This document shows, piece by piece, positions 37,324-47,291 of a stretch of 64,000 bases of DNA. The stretch comes from Bacillota bacterium (GTDB lineage Bacteria > Bacillota > Clostridia > Lutisporales > Lutisporaceae), in contig JAKJBU010000001.1 in the NCBI GenBank assembly GCA_022706825.1, positions 1 to 64,000 on the forward strand, in the 5' to 3' direction. Under the pieces are notes generated by a model. It was not told where the DNA came from, searched no databases, and worked only from the letters and a program-made list of their open reading frames with translations. How positions within the stretch are numbered: position 1 is the first letter of the stretch; every line of letters begins with the position of its first letter. The translations under genes and the position numbers were made by a program.

Positions 37324-37381
37324 ATACCCTAAGCGGACTTTATTTCTGCTTAGGGTAAAACAAATGCGGCTTGCGCCGCAA
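37324..37381 (-). terminator. Hairpins after the PIN/TRAM gene
   Basis: Two stems stand between the PIN/TRAM stop and ispD. The first, TGCGGC / GCCGCA (37365-37380), is followed on the minus strand by TTTGTTTT. The second, TACCCTAAGC / GCTTAGGGTA (37324-37357), is followed by an AT-rich tract. At least the first should terminate. Confidence 0.7.
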
Positions 37382-37385
37382 TGTT

Positions 37386-38507
37386 TTACGATACTTTATC
37401 TGCGGCGGATTTTGGCTTTACAAATATCATCCTTCCGGCTGCAGTCTGCAGAACGCTTGTCACTACAACCTCAATAGTGTCTCCAATGTACCGTTTTCCG
37501 CCATCTACAACTATCATTGTCCCGTCATCAAGATATGCGACTCCTTGGCCAAACTCCTTGCCGTCTTTTATTACCTGCACTACCATTTCTTCTCCCGGAA
37601 GTACAACAGGCTTCACCGCGTTTGCAAGCTCATTGATATTCAAAACAGGCACCCTTTGGAATTCCGCCACTTTATTCAGATTGTAATCGTTTGTTATTAC
37701 CTTGCCGTTCATATACTGAGCCAGCTTCAAAAGCTTGGTATCAACCTCGGTCAGTTCTTCAAAATCCTTTTCCACTATTTCTACGTTTATATCCAGTTCC
37801 TTTTGAATCCTGTTTAGTATATCCAAACCTCTGCGGCCCCTGTTTCTTTTTAATGCATCCGATGAATCCGCAATATGTCTGAGTTCCTCCAGGACAAATG
37901 CAGGTATGATAAGCGGGCCTTCAATAAACCCTGTCTTACATATATCCGCTATTCTTCCATCTATGATAACACTTGTATCGAGAATTTTGGGCTGCATAAC
38001 GCTTTCAACCTTTGCAGCCTGCTTTTCCTTGTCCTTCTGCACTAATCTTTTCCAAGGAATAAGCAATCCTAATATGTCCTCCCTTTTTTTAGTTGCTATA
38101 CTTACTCCCAGGTATCCCAGAAGCAAATATATCAGTATTGACAACAAAGTGCCCAACCATGCAAAAGGTATAAGCTTTATAGGACCGCTGCTTATAAGAT
38201 AAGCAATAATAAGCCCTGTAATCAGTCCTATCGCTCCCACCAGCATTTCGCTGGTTGGTATTTTTTGAAGCATTCTCTCAACTCTTGTGGTAGACTCCTT
38301 ACCAAAATTAATAAGCCAGGAAGATATTAAATAAAATATAATTCCACCAATAACCCCGCCGAATAAAACCGGCACAATAGAACCTGAACCTGAAAAGTCA
38401 AAACCGAGAAACCGTGTCACTTTAAAATAATTCGTAAGAAGATATACCGACTCCGCACCCAGAGCGGCACCCAGAATCATTAACACCCAAACAATAACTT
38501 TTCGCAT
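37386..38507 (-). CDS. PIN/TRAM-domain membrane protein (YacL-like)
   Basis: A 373-residue protein with four N-terminal membrane segments (1-150), a PIN nuclease-like domain ([39 protein letters not shown]) and a C-terminal TRAM domain ([20 protein letters not shown]). It matches YacL of Bacillus, found between radA/disA and ispD there. Its substrate is not established. ATG start behind AAAGGAGGTGA. Confidence 0.92.
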   Translation of the reverse strand: MRKVIVWVLMILGAALGAESVYLLTNYFKVTRFLGFDFSGSGSIVPVLFGGVIGGIIFYLISSWLINFGKESTTRVERMLQKIPTSEMLVGAIGLITGLIIAYLISSGPIKLIPFAWLGTLLSILIYLLLGYLGVSIATKKREDILGLLIPWKRLVQKDKEKQAAKVESVMQPKILDTSVIIDGRIADICKTGFIEGPLIIPAFVLEELRHIADSSDALKRNRGRRGLDILNRIQKELDINVEIVEKDFEELTEVDTKLLKLAQYMNGKVITNDYNLNKVAEFQRVPVLNINELANAVKPVVLPGEEMVVQVIKDGKEFGQGVAYLDDGTMIVVDGGKRYIGDTIEVVVTSVLQTAAGRMIFVKPKSAADKVS

Positions 38508-38588
38508 TTACAACTTCACCTCCTTTTATCTAGTATATCCAGTTTGATACTTTTTAAGCTATAATAAACCAATTATAAGGCCAATTAT

Positions 38589-38594
38589 ATTATA
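38589..38594 (-). promoter_or_regulatory. Probable -10 of the PIN/TRAM-ispDF promoter
   Basis: Minus-strand TATAAT preceded by TGT (extended -10), about 80 bases upstream of the start codon; the -35 at 17 bases is poor (TTCTTT). The surrounding 150-base interval is very AT-rich and holds nothing else. Confidence 0.45.
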
Positions 38595-38657
38595 ACAAAT
38601 AAATCTGCATTAAAGAATAACAATTGCCTATTTATTTGAACCAAATATATAAATAAT

Positions 38658-39137
38658 TTACTGTTTTATAATGCCCAGCACCTTTTTCTCTATTTTCTCA
38701 TAGGGCTCATCCAACATAAGCATAAGCTCGCTTACCAGCAGCTGCCTTACGTTTTCAAGCATCCTTTTCTCCCCTGTGGACAATCTTTTCCCGCGATCTG
38801 CAACCGTAAGGTTTTTTACAAGTTCAGATATCTCGAAAACATCGCCCCTCCTTATTATTGCCTCATTCTCCCTGTACCTCTTGCTCCAGCTCTTGCACAT
38901 ACAGCTTGTTTCTCCCGACAGTATATTATATATATCGTCAATTCTGTCCCTGGATGTTATATTTCTGATGCCATGAAACTCCGTCTTGCTTATGGGCACC
39001 ATCACCTTCATATCTCCCAATGCAATCCTTATAACATAATACTTGCATTTTTCACCAAGAACTTCTTTTTCCTCAATACCTTCAATTATCCCTGCCCCAT
39101 GACGGGGATAATATATCATATCACCTATACTAAACAT
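38658..39137 (-). CDS. CarD/CdnL-family transcription regulator
   Basis: A 159-residue member of the CarD_CdnL_TRCF family. The N-terminal Tudor-like RNA-polymerase-interacting domain reads MFSIGDMIYYPRHGAGIIEG, and the C-terminal part is an all-helical DNA-binding domain. Family members bind the RNA polymerase beta subunit and stabilise open complexes, mostly at rRNA promoters. ATG start behind GGAGG. Confidence 0.9.
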   Translation of the reverse strand: MFSIGDMIYYPRHGAGIIEGIEEKEVLGEKCKYYVIRIALGDMKVMVPISKTEFHGIRNITSRDRIDDIYNILSGETSCMCKSWSKRYRENEAIIRRGDVFEISELVKNLTVADRGKRLSTGEKRMLENVRQLLVSELMLMLDEPYEKIEKKVLGIIKQ

Positions 39138-39224
39138 TGATTTGCCTCCAGTTGATTTTTTGCAATCTTACTTGATTTCCATAATCTTCTATAGCCGATA
39201 GAATGTCCACATTGCAATTATAAA

Positions 39225-39253
39225 TTGACATTGGAATTCCTTATACTTATAAT
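39225..39253 (+). promoter_or_regulatory. Full-consensus promoter of the plus-strand orphan
   Basis: TTGACA (39225-39230), exactly 17 bases, TATAAT (39248-39253), about 87 bases before the start codon at 39340. One of only two perfect sigma-A promoters in the window, the other driving the tRNA-tuf unit. Confidence 0.88.
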
Positions 39254-39339
39254 GGATATATAACAAAGCTGAAACAGCAGCTGACAATATCAGTTTGATA
39301 CTATATTTTATGTTTACTTTTATATAGGAGTGATACCTG

Positions 39340-39735
39340 ATGAAAGATTTGCTTTATGATAACTTCCAGGACAGCGTTGGTGAACTCTTGGTACGCCACA
39401 AAAGTATTCTTGATGTGCTGACGAAATATCAGGAGTCGCAGTCGAGAGTGAGCAGAGCTGTGGTTAAGGCGGTAACCTCCTGCGGATGTATAGAAATCAA
39501 CTCGAAAAAACAGAACTACGATAATGAGATAACGCTGCAGGAGCTGAAGAATTATATGGATACCCATCTTAAGGGAAGCCTTTGTGCGAATTGCAGAGAT
39601 GTTATTGAAAAAGAGCTGGGCAATAATCTTTTCTATATTGCAGCTCTATGCAACATAATGGATATCAGCATGTATGACGTACTTCTGAAGGAATATGAAA
39701 AAATGCATACCCTTGGAATTTACAATTTGTTTTAA
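39340..39735 (+). CDS. Conserved-looking protein of unknown function with Cys pairs
   Basis: A 131-residue soluble protein. The N-terminal half is helical (VGELLVRHKSILDVLTKYQE followed by SQSRVSRAVVKAV, possibly a helix-turn-helix) and is followed by two cysteine pairs, SCGCIE and CANCRD, about 50 residues apart, that could bind metal. ATG start behind ATAGGAGTG. It stands alone on the plus strand between carD and disA, with a full-consensus promoter, so it should be well expressed. I believe homologues occur at this locus in other clostridia but cannot name a family. Confidence 0.75.
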   Translation: MKDLLYDNFQDSVGELLVRHKSILDVLTKYQESQSRVSRAVVKAVTSCGCIEINSKKQNYDNEITLQELKNYMDTHLKGSLCANCRDVIEKELGNNLFYIAALCNIMDISMYDVLLKEYEKMHTLGIYNLF

Positions 39736-39743
39736 ATAAATAA

Positions 39744-39820
39744 ATGAGACAGGGGGACGTTTCTCTTGTCCCGCAAACGGGACAAGAGAAACGTCCCCCT
39801 GTCTCATCCCCCTGTCTCAT
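39744..39820. repeat. REP-like perfect palindrome, 30-bp arms
   Basis: Arms 39744-39773 and 39778-39807 are exactly complementary over 30 bases with loop CAAA. The core words are GGGGGACGTTTCTCTTGTCC and its complement. The outer 13 bases (CCCCCTGTCTCAT) are repeated directly at 39808-39820, touching the disA stop codon. Words of this kind (GGGGACGTTTC..GTCCC) are widespread palindromic repeats in clostridial genomes. It lies between convergent genes and may also terminate transcription. Confidence 0.85.
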
Positions 39821-40899
39821 TATATATGCCTTTCGGTCTGTATCTGCTCATATACTCTCTTGAGGCTTTCCTTGATTATCCTGGCCCTGACCTCTCCTAT
39901 GCCCTCCACTTCATCCAGCTCCTCGATGGAAGCCCCAAGAATCCTTTGCAGCCTTTCAAAATCAGATACCAGGTTTTCAATTATGTTCATGGGCAGCCTT
40001 GGAATTTTACTCAGTATCCTATATCCTCTTGTTGATATCGGAAGGTCTAAAGTATTGATATTATTCCCCAATCCCAATATCCTGGCTACAAAAGGCAGCT
40101 CAAGGAGGTCCTCTGAAGACTGGTTCCTCAAGGTTCTGGTTATTTCCTTATAATTATTTTCCTCTCCCCTGGGCAGATAGTCCCTGATCAGGAGTACTTC
40201 CTCCTCCTTCAGGCCTGCAACAAGTTCTTCCAGCTGCATACTGACAAGCTTTCCTTCAACGCCCAGTTCATATATGTATTGTTCAACCTCAGTCACAATC
40301 CTGTTTACAATCTCAATTTTCTGTACTGCCAGCGCTACATCCAGCACAGTTGCAATATCATCAAACTCTAAAGCCCCAAGATTCGCCAAGGTTCCGTCCA
40401 GCACCGATTTATACTTGGTCAGGGTCTGCAGCGCCTGATTGGCTTTGGACAGTATTATACTTATATCCTTAAGAACATATTTCAGATATCCTTTATAAAT
40501 AGTTATGACGTTCCTTCTTTGAGAAATAGAAATAACCAATTCCCCGGTCTGCCGTGCAACCCTCTCCGCTGTTCTGTGCCTGATACCGGTTTCGGAAGAT
40601 GGTATTGAAGGATCGGGAATCAATTGAGTATTGGCATATAGTATTTTCTTGCAATCCCTGCTGAGTATGATTGCACCGTCCATCTTTGCCAACTCGTACA
40701 TGTACGCCGGCAAGAAGTCCGAATTGATATGAAAGCCTCCATCTACAAGGGACATAACCTCCTTACTGTCACCAACCACAATGAGTCCGCCTGTTTTCGC
40801 CTTCAGTACGCTTTCCAGGCCTTCCCTCAGAGGAGTGCCGGGAGCAATCATCCTGAGGCAGCTCTGAAGGCCGTCATCCCTTCCCATTTCATCTCTCAT
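39820..40899 (-). CDS. disA: DNA integrity scanning diadenylate cyclase
   Basis: Makes c-di-AMP and scans DNA for branched structures; 359 residues. The DAC domain has the catalytic MDGAIILS (DGA) and GIRHRTAERVA (RHR) motifs. A helical linker follows, and a C-terminal helix-hairpin-helix domain (LDEVEGIGEVRARIIKESL) binds DNA. ATG start behind GGAGG. It follows radA by 4 bases, the conserved order in sporulating Firmicutes; RadA can modulate DisA activity. Confidence 0.96.
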   Translation of the reverse strand: MRDEMGRDDGLQSCLRMIAPGTPLREGLESVLKAKTGGLIVVGDSKEVMSLVDGGFHINSDFLPAYMYELAKMDGAIILSRDCKKILYANTQLIPDPSIPSSETGIRHRTAERVARQTGELVISISQRRNVITIYKGYLKYVLKDISIILSKANQALQTLTKYKSVLDGTLANLGALEFDDIATVLDVALAVQKIEIVNRIVTEVEQYIYELGVEGKLVSMQLEELVAGLKEEEVLLIRDYLPRGEENNYKEITRTLRNQSSEDLLELPFVARILGLGNNINTLDLPISTRGYRILSKIPRLPMNIIENLVSDFERLQRILGASIEELDEVEGIGEVRARIIKESLKRVYEQIQTERHI

Positions 40900-40903
40900 A
40901 TGC

Positions 40904-42268
40904 CTATCCTCCTATTATTATGTCAAGCATATTATTTACATTTGACACCCCAAGTACCTCTATGCCTGATTTATCATTAAGCCTGCTTAAATTGTTCGCG
41001 GGTATTATGCATCTTTTAAAACCAAGCTTCGCAGCTTCGTTTACCCTCTTCTCGGCAAAGTTCACCGCTCTTACTTCTCCGGCAAGCCCTACTTCTCCAA
41101 TAATTACAGTGCTGCCGTCAATTTCCCTGTCTCTGAAGCTGGAGGCAATAGCTGCAACTATTCCAAGGTCTGCTGCAGGCTCGTTAAGCTTGATCCCGCC
41201 TACTACATTCACATATGAATCACTGCTCCCAAGCTGCATGCCGACTCTCTTCTCCAGTACGGCCATCAGCAGCGCAACCCTGTTGTAATCAACTCCCGTA
41301 GCATTCCTTCTTGGAACCCCGAAACCTGTATGGCTGAGTAAAGCCTGAACCTCTACCAGCATTGCCCTTGTACCTTCCATAGCAGAAATAACACAGGATC
41401 CGGTGGCTCCCTCCATTCTTCCGGACAAAAGCATCTCAGAAGGATTGGGCACCTCTGTAAGCCCTTTATCTCCCATTTCAAATATTCCTATCTCATTTGT
41501 GGAGCCGTATCTGTTTTTAACAGCCCTAAGCACTCTGTATGACATATGGGTCTCTCCTTCAAAATAAAGAACAGTGTCAACCATATGTTCAAGCACCCTG
41601 GGGCCTGCTATTGCTCCCTGCTTTGTCACATGCCCCACAATAAAAGTCGCTATACCGTCCTGTTTTGCAATTTTCATAAGCCCGAGGGTCGCCTCCCTGA
41701 CTTGGCTGACACTGCCGGGAGCCGATGTTATTACAGGGCTGTACATTGTTTGTATAGAATCCACCACCAGAATATCAGGCTTCATGTCCCTGACATAAAT
41801 ATCAACATTCTGAGTGTTGTTTTCGGATACCAGAAATATATTCCCCGATCTGATGCCCATTCGGAATGCCCTCAGCTTTATCTGCGCGGTTGATTCTTCT
41901 CCGGATACATATAAGACTTTTTTGCCGTTGTTTCCTATATTGTTTGCAATCTGAAGCAGCAAGGTTGACTTCCCGATTCCCGGATCTCCTCCTACGAGTA
42001 CCAGGGAACCTTTGACAATGCCCCCTCCCAGAACCCTGTCCAATTCATAGCTGCCTGTGCTTAGTCTTTCCTCAATATCCTCCGAAATATCCAACAGGGA
42101 CTCCGGCTTCGACAGAATTCCTGCAAAACTTTGCTGAGCCTGGGAATCCCTCTGTTCCACTTCTTCAACAAGAGTATTCCACTGTCCGCACTCGGGGCAT
42201 TTGCCCATCCATTTGGGTGATTCGCTTCCACATTCGCTGCATACAAATTTTGTTCTTATTTTAGCCAT
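40904..42268 (-). CDS. radA: DNA repair protein RadA
   Basis: RecA-related ATPase that extends recombination intermediates, 454 residues. A zinc finger (CSECGSESPKWMGKCPECG) opens the protein, the Walker A motif is GGDPGIGKST, the RadA-specific motif reads KNRYG (Tyr for the usual Phe), and the C-terminal Lon-type domain has AADLGIVAAIAS. It is preceded by a clpC terminator, so it may have its own promoter; a TATAAT (minus strand, about 42371) is a candidate. Confidence 0.96.
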   Translation of the reverse strand: MAKIRTKFVCSECGSESPKWMGKCPECGQWNTLVEEVEQRDSQAQQSFAGILSKPESLLDISEDIEERLSTGSYELDRVLGGGIVKGSLVLVGGDPGIGKSTLLLQIANNIGNNGKKVLYVSGEESTAQIKLRAFRMGIRSGNIFLVSENNTQNVDIYVRDMKPDILVVDSIQTMYSPVITSAPGSVSQVREATLGLMKIAKQDGIATFIVGHVTKQGAIAGPRVLEHMVDTVLYFEGETHMSYRVLRAVKNRYGSTNEIGIFEMGDKGLTEVPNPSEMLLSGRMEGATGSCVISAMEGTRAMLVEVQALLSHTGFGVPRRNATGVDYNRVALLMAVLEKRVGMQLGSSDSYVNVVGGIKLNEPAADLGIVAAIASSFRDREIDGSTVIIGEVGLAGEVRAVNFAEKRVNEAAKLGFKRCIIPANNLSRLNDKSGIEVLGVSNVNNMLDIIIGG

Positions 42269-42418
42269 TTAAACACCTCAAGAATTATATCGGAATTTTC
42301 ACAGATTTTGTAAATCAGTATGAGTATTTCCCAATCATTCCAACTTTTTTCATTAAAATATATTTCTATTATACTATATTTGACATCGTCATAACCATAC
42401 AAAATTGCTAAAAGCAAA

Positions 42419-42462
42419 GGGGTATCGCCAGCCATTTGATTCAAGCGGTTTTGCGATACCCC
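42419..42462 (-). terminator. clpC terminator
   Basis: The perfect 10-bp stem GGGGTATCGC / GCGATACCCC is followed on the minus strand by TTTGCTTTT, just after the clpC stop. It separates ctsR-mcsAB-clpC from radA-disA, at least partly. Confidence 0.75.
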
Positions 42463-42470
42463 CGGATATT

Positions 42471-44906
42471 TTATTTATTCCTGAAAATCAACTTGTCATC
42501 CTCAACATCTACCAACACTTCCGAACCCGGCTTTATTTCTCCCTTAAGCATTTCCTCTGACAACCGATCCTCTACCATCTTTTGTATGGCACGGCGCAGA
42601 GGCCTTGCCCCATAAGTCTGGTCATAGCCCTTTTCTGCCAGAAATGCTCTTGCCTTATCGGTAACTTCCACATTGATATTCATTTCCCTGATTCTGACAA
42701 GCAGCGACTTAAGCATCAAATCTACAATCTTTCGGATATGTTCTTCCTGCAGCTGGTGGAATACAATAATTTCATCGACCCTGTTCAGGAACTCCGGCCT
42801 GAAGGTTTTTTTAAGCTCTTCCAGGACATTTTCTTTCATTTTTTCATAGGCATCTTCTCTCTCGTTAGATGATGTGGCAAACCCAAGAACAGCCTGCTTT
42901 CTTATTGTACTTACCCCAACATTGGAGGTCATAATAACAACTGAGTTTTTGAAGTCAACCGTTCTTCCCTTGCCGTCAGTCAGTCTGCCGTCATCGAGTA
43001 TCTGAAGCAGTACATTGAATACATCCGGGTGAGCCTTTTCTATCTCATCAAGAAGTATGACCGAATATGGCTTTCTTCTTACCTTTTCAGTCAGCTGCCC
43101 CCCTTCCTCATAACCCACATAGCCCGGAGGGGAACCTATAAGCTTTGAAACTGTATGCTTTTCCATGTATTCGGACATATCAATCCTGATTACTGCATTT
43201 TCATCACCGAACAATGCTTCTGCCAGAGCCTTGGAAAGCTCTGTTTTCCCTACTCCTGTGGGGCCCAGGAATATAAAGGAACCCACCGGCCTTTTAGGAT
43301 CCTTCAGCCCTACTCTCGCCCTTCTGATTGCCTTGGAGACTGCCAATACCGCCTCTTCCTGCCCAATAACCCGCTGATGCAATATTGATTCCAGATTAAG
43401 CAGTCTCTCGGATTCCTCCTCTGCCAGCTTGGTTACAGGAATCCCGGTCCAGCCGGATACGATGGAAGCAATGTCTTCTTCGGTAACAACGGAATCCTTT
43501 AAGCTGGCCTTGTCATTCCAGTTCTTCCTGCTATCCTCCAGCTTTTGCCTGATTTGCTGCAATCTATCCCGAAGCTCTGCCGCCCTCTCATAATTCTGAA
43601 GGCTTATTGCTTCAGCCTTTTCCTTTTCCAAAGCCGCGAGATCCTCCTCCATTTTTTTAAGATCCGGAGGTGCGGTAAATATCTTTATTCTGACTTTGGA
43701 CGCAGCTTCATCCACCAGGTCTATGGCCTTATCGGGAAGGAACCTGTCTGCAATATACCTGTCGGACAATTCGACTGCCGCCTTTATTGCTTCATCGGTT
43801 ATCTTAACCTTGTGATGGGCTTCATACTTGTCTCTCAGCCCCTCAAGTATAAGCAAAGTCTCCTCTTTTGTGGGTTCCCCCACCATCACAGGCTGAAAAC
43901 GCCTTTCCAGTGCCGCATCCTTCTCAACATGCTTGCGGTACTCATCAAGAGTTGTCGCCCCGATTGCCTGAATTTCACCTCTTGCCAAAGCAGGTTTCAA
44001 TATATTGGAAGCGTCTATAGCCCCTTCAGCTCCGCCTGCTCCGATAATGGTATGCATTTCATCCAGAAAAAGTATCACATTCTTTGATTCACGTATCTCA
44101 TTCATTACGTTCTTGAGTCTTTCCTCAAATTCACCCCTGTACTTGGAGCCGGCCACCATGGAAGACAAATCCAATGTAACGACCCTTTTCCCTTTTAGTA
44201 TTTCGGGAATATTCCCTTCAATTATTTTCTGGGCCAATCCTTCTGCAATGGCTGTTTTGCCTACCCCGGGATCGCCGATCAAGGCCGGATTGTTTTTTGT
44301 CCTTCTGCTCAATATCTGTATTACACGCTCTATTTCTTTTTCTCTTCCTATAATAGGGTCCAGCTTCCCCTCCCTGGCCATTTCAGTCAGATCCCTGCCG
44401 TATTGATTCAGATTCGGTGTGTTGGAGCCTTTTGCCGATGCCTCGCCGCGCTTGCCCCTTGCCCCTTCGCTGTCCAGCAGTCCTATTATCTCCTGCCTTA
44501 TACTGTCGAAATTCAGGCCCATTGCCGCAAGTATCTGTGCCGCCACACCTTCACCTTCGCGGATTAACGCCAAAAGCAGATGTTCAGTTCCGATATAGTT
44601 TTGCCCCAAGCTTCTTGCCTCTTCTACACTCAGTTCAAGAATCGTCTTTGTTCTCGGAGTATAGCCTACAACCTGTCCAACTTCCTGCTGCCCCTTTCCG
44701 ACTAAGGCCTCCACCTGCTGTCTCACAGTATCCAAATTAACTCCCTTATTATTAAGCACTTGGGCGGCAATGCCCTCTCCTTCCCTTAGGATACCCAGTA
44801 ATATGTGTTCAGTGCCTATATAGTTGTAATTCTGCCGGATAGCTTCCTCCTGTGAATATACCATTACCTTTTGGGCTCTCTCAGTAAATCTATCAAATAA
44901 TCCCAT
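42471..44906 (-). CDS. clpC: ATP-dependent Clp protease ATPase subunit ClpC
   Basis: AAA+ unfoldase of 811 residues feeding ClpP. The double Clp_N repeat binds McsB-marked or adaptor-bound substrates; NBD1 has GDPGVGKT, the middle domain holds a UVR motif ([18 protein letters not shown]), and NBD2 has GPTGVGKTE. The C-terminal part is complete. It is the last gene of the CtsR operon, with ATG behind GGAGG. Confidence 0.97.
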   Translation of the reverse strand: MGLFDRFTERAQKVMVYSQEEAIRQNYNYIGTEHILLGILREGEGIAAQVLNNKGVNLDTVRQQVEALVGKGQQEVGQVVGYTPRTKTILELSVEEARSLGQNYIGTEHLLLALIREGEGVAAQILAAMGLNFDSIRQEIIGLLDSEGARGKRGEASAKGSNTPNLNQYGRDLTEMAREGKLDPIIGREKEIERVIQILSRRTKNNPALIGDPGVGKTAIAEGLAQKIIEGNIPEILKGKRVVTLDLSSMVAGSKYRGEFEERLKNVMNEIRESKNVILFLDEMHTIIGAGGAEGAIDASNILKPALARGEIQAIGATTLDEYRKHVEKDAALERRFQPVMVGEPTKEETLLILEGLRDKYEAHHKVKITDEAIKAAVELSDRYIADRFLPDKAIDLVDEAASKVRIKIFTAPPDLKKMEEDLAALEKEKAEAISLQNYERAAELRDRLQQIRQKLEDSRKNWNDKASLKDSVVTEEDIASIVSGWTGIPVTKLAEEESERLLNLESILHQRVIGQEEAVLAVSKAIRRARVGLKDPKRPVGSFIFLGPTGVGKTELSKALAEALFGDENAVIRIDMSEYMEKHTVSKLIGSPPGYVGYEEGGQLTEKVRRKPYSVILLDEIEKAHPDVFNVLLQILDDGRLTDGKGRTVDFKNSVVIMTSNVGVSTIRKQAVLGFATSSNEREDAYEKMKENVLEELKKTFRPEFLNRVDEIIVFHQLQEEHIRKIVDLMLKSLLVRIREMNINVEVTDKARAFLAEKGYDQTYGARPLRRAIQKMVEDRLSEEMLKGEIKPGSEVLVDVEDDKLIFRNK

Positions 44907-44984
44907 ATTATTTCCTCCTATATGTCTTGCTGCGGGCTTCGCAGCTTAGCTCTTCCATTGAAGCCCTGTTTGAAATTCCCGTAT

Positions 44985-46010
44985 CTAACTGTCAAGTTTG
45001 CTTCTTACCATCTCTGCTCTTATTATATCTCTCTCATCCGGGGTTAATTCTTTCCTGCTGCTCTTTTGTATATTTGCTGTTTGGGCCTCTATCATGATTT
45101 CATTCAAAAGCCTTGTGGGGATATTGCCGATAATATTCAAATCCACCCCCAGCCTTACATCCGAAAGCAGCTTCATACACTCCTGCGAACTCATCACTCT
45201 GGCATTTTTCATAATACCCCATGAACGCCAGATTTTATCCTCTATCTTTATCCTGTTGCTTTCCAGCAGCACCCTTCTTGCTTCCTTTTCCTTGTCAATT
45301 ATTTGCTTTGTTACAGCAGTGAGATTTTCTACTATTTCCTCCTCCGCTCTTCCAAGGGTTATTTGGTTGGAAATCTGAAATATATTACCCACAATTTCTG
45401 TGCCTTCGCCATACAAGCCTCTTATTGTAAGGCCTATATGAGCTACTGTCTGAAGTATCTTGTTCATATTGCCCGTTATATTGAGTGCCGGCAGATGCAC
45501 CATTACAGATGCTCTCATACCTGTGCCCACATTAGTAGGGCAGCTTGTAAGATAGCCCCAGTTTTCACTGTACGCGTATTCAAGGCTCTGCTCCAAAATA
45601 TCATCTATATCACTGGCCATTTTCCAGGACTTCTTTATTTGAAGCCCCGGAAGTATTGTCTGTATCCTTATATGATCCTCCTCATTGACCATTATGCTTA
45701 CCAATTCGTCGCTGCTTATAAGCGCCGCCCCTCCGGCGCAGTTCCTGGAAAGCCCCGGACTTATAAGGTGCCTTTCCACAAAACACTGTCTCTCCAAGGA
45801 CGGAAGCTTCTGCATGATATATTCCTTGAATTCCAATTTTGATTCCGGCTTGGAAAGACTATTTCTGACACTATCCACAACTTCTTTTGCTTTTTCAGCA
45901 CTTAATCCTGACGGAAACGGAATATCCGCTATGTTTCTGGCCAACCTTATACGGCTGCTCAAAATTATGTCGCTCTGAGGGCCGTTGCCCAGCACCCAGC
46001 CTTTCATCAT
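44985..46010 (-). CDS. mcsB: Protein-arginine kinase McsB
   Basis: ATP:guanido phosphotransferase that phosphorylates arginines and marks proteins for ClpCP; 341 residues. Nucleotide-binding arginines lie in ILSSRIRLARN; the catalytic Cys is in TSCPTNVGTGMRASVMVHLP, and RLYGEGTE-like RGLYGEGTEIVG follows. It overlaps the mcsA stop by 4 bases, which indicates translational coupling. Confidence 0.96.
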   Translation of the reverse strand: MMKGWVLGNGPQSDIILSSRIRLARNIADIPFPSGLSAEKAKEVVDSVRNSLSKPESKLEFKEYIMQKLPSLERQCFVERHLISPGLSRNCAGGAALISSDELVSIMVNEEDHIRIQTILPGLQIKKSWKMASDIDDILEQSLEYAYSENWGYLTSCPTNVGTGMRASVMVHLPALNITGNMNKILQTVAHIGLTIRGLYGEGTEIVGNIFQISNQITLGRAEEEIVENLTAVTKQIIDKEKEARRVLLESNRIKIEDKIWRSWGIMKNARVMSSQECMKLLSDVRLGVDLNIIGNIPTRLLNEIMIEAQTANIQKSSRKELTPDERDIIRAEMVRSKLDS

Positions 46011-46519
46011 GCTTCCTCCTTTCCTGCCTTGTTCAAATCCCTAATCTTATCCCTTATAGCTGCGGCTTTTTCATACTCTTCATTTCGTATTGCCTCATCC
46101 AACTGCTGTTTGAGTTTTTCGACCTCCCGCAGCACCTTTATCCTGCCGCCTGCCCTGTTTGGTATCTTGCCTGTATGGCCGGTATTGCCATGAACCTTTT
46201 TAAAAAGCGGATTAAGCCTTTCACCAAACACTTTGTAGCAATTACCGCATCCGAACCTTCCGGTTTCCCTGAACTTCCCATAGGACAATCCGCAAACATT
46301 ACATTTGATATCATTCACCATTTCGGTCTTAATATGAGATGCTCCTCCTGAATTCAACAATCCGGCCAATAAATCATTCACCGAAAAGCTTGTGCTTAAA
46401 CTCAGCAGGTTCTTCTGCATGGCACACTGCTCACACAAATGCATATCCGACTTTTTCCCATTCTCAACCTTTGTTATATGAACCGCTGCCGGCCTTTTCC
46501 CGCATTCATCACAAATCAA
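46007..46519 (-). CDS. mcsA: McsA, activator of McsB
   Basis: A 170-residue zinc protein. Four CxxC pairs (CDECG, CEQC, CNVCG, CGNC) form two zinc sites, and a C-terminal UVR motif (EEYEKAAAIRDKIRDLNK) mirrors that of ClpC. McsA stimulates the arginine kinase McsB and helps regulate CtsR. It lies between ctsR and mcsB. Confidence 0.95.
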   Translation of the reverse strand: MICDECGKRPAAVHITKVENGKKSDMHLCEQCAMQKNLLSLSTSFSVNDLLAGLLNSGGASHIKTEMVNDIKCNVCGLSYGKFRETGRFGCGNCYKVFGERLNPLFKKVHGNTGHTGKIPNRAGGRIKVLREVEKLKQQLDEAIRNEEYEKAAAIRDKIRDLNKAGKEEA

Positions 46520-46544
46520 AACAATAACCTCCTAACGAAGTAAT

Positions 46545-47003
46545 CTAAACCAGTGCTGCAACAATTACAGCCTTCAATATCTCTGCCCTCAAATTGTCCC
46601 TGTATGGTTTTCCCACCTTGGAGAGGGTACTGTCATCGGTTGCTGCCTTAAGAATATTCACAGTATTACGGTCAATCAGCTTCTGCTTGTACAAAGCTTC
46701 CGCCAGGGCAAAAGCCCCTTCCTTGTTGATGCTGTCCCCTATACTGGTGGAAAGCATATTCATCAGATAATCATCCTTGTCAATGTCAATACGGGTGATC
46801 TTAATACAGCCTCCGCCGCCCCTCCGGGATTCTATGAAATAACCTCTTTCGGTAGTGAACCTTGTCATCAGCACATAGTTTATCTGTGATGGGGCACAAT
46901 CGAAATAATTGGCCATTTCATTTCTCTGAATCTCAACAACACCCTTGCTCTCTTCTATCATGTCACTTATGAACTTTTCAATTAAATCACTAATCCTTGA
47001 CAT
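46545..47003 (-). CDS. ctsR: Class III stress repressor CtsR
   Basis: Repressor of clp genes, 152 residues. The winged helix-turn-helix (NYFDCAPSQINYVLMTRFT) and the glycine-rich heat-sensing loop RRGGGGCI are diagnostic. The C-terminal domain mediates dimerisation and McsB control. A perfect CtsR operator lies 19 bases upstream of its start codon, so the operon is autoregulated. Confidence 0.96.
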   Translation of the reverse strand: MSRISDLIEKFISDMIEESKGVVEIQRNEMANYFDCAPSQINYVLMTRFTTERGYFIESRRGGGGCIKITRIDIDKDDYLMNMLSTSIGDSINKEGAFALAEALYKQKLIDRNTVNILKAATDDSTLSKVGKPYRDNLRAEILKAVIVAALV

Positions 47004-47021
47004 ATCATCACTCTTTCTGAC

Positions 47022-47076
47022 TTTGACTTTCTTTGACCTTGACTATATTATATTATACATGATGTCACTTTTTCAA
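47022..47076 (-). promoter_or_regulatory. ctsR promoter with CtsR operator
   Basis: The minus strand has TTGAAA (47076-47071), 18 bases, TATAAT (47052-47047), then the direct heptad repeat GGTCAAA-GAA-AGTCAAA (47038-47022), an exact match to the CtsR consensus RGTCAAANANRGTCAAA. The operator covers the start region, as in other Firmicutes. Confidence 0.93.
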
Positions 47077-47151
47077 GTATTATGCAAAAATATTATTTAT
47101 TATCTTTAGTATTTTTCAGTTAAATTATTATGGAACTGCTGCATAAAGTAG

Positions 47152-47281
47152 GAATAATGCGACGTGAGGACATGGGGACGTTTCTCCCGGGGACACGGGG
47201 ACGTTTCGCGTGTCCCACTGGAAGTGGGACAGGGGAAACGTCCCCGTGTCCCCGCGTCCCCATGTCCCCGTCGCATTATTC
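47152..47281. repeat. REP-like nested palindrome
   Basis: A 130-bp element with outer arms AATAATGCGACG / CGTCGCATTATT, middle arms containing GGACATGGGGACG and complement, and an inner palindrome GGGGACACGGGGACGTTTC ... AGTGGGACAG with loop near 47219. The word GGGGACGTTTC occurs twice in the left half, as if one palindrome had inserted into another. Related to the element at 39744. The short reading frames within it are not genes. Confidence 0.85.
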
Positions 47282-47291
47282 TTCGCATATG

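Noticed and set aside
42256-42444. 62-residue minus-strand frame with an ankyrin-like look (GDTPLLLAILYGYDD)
   Set aside because: It starts inside the clpC terminator, has no ribosome-binding site and overlaps the radA start.
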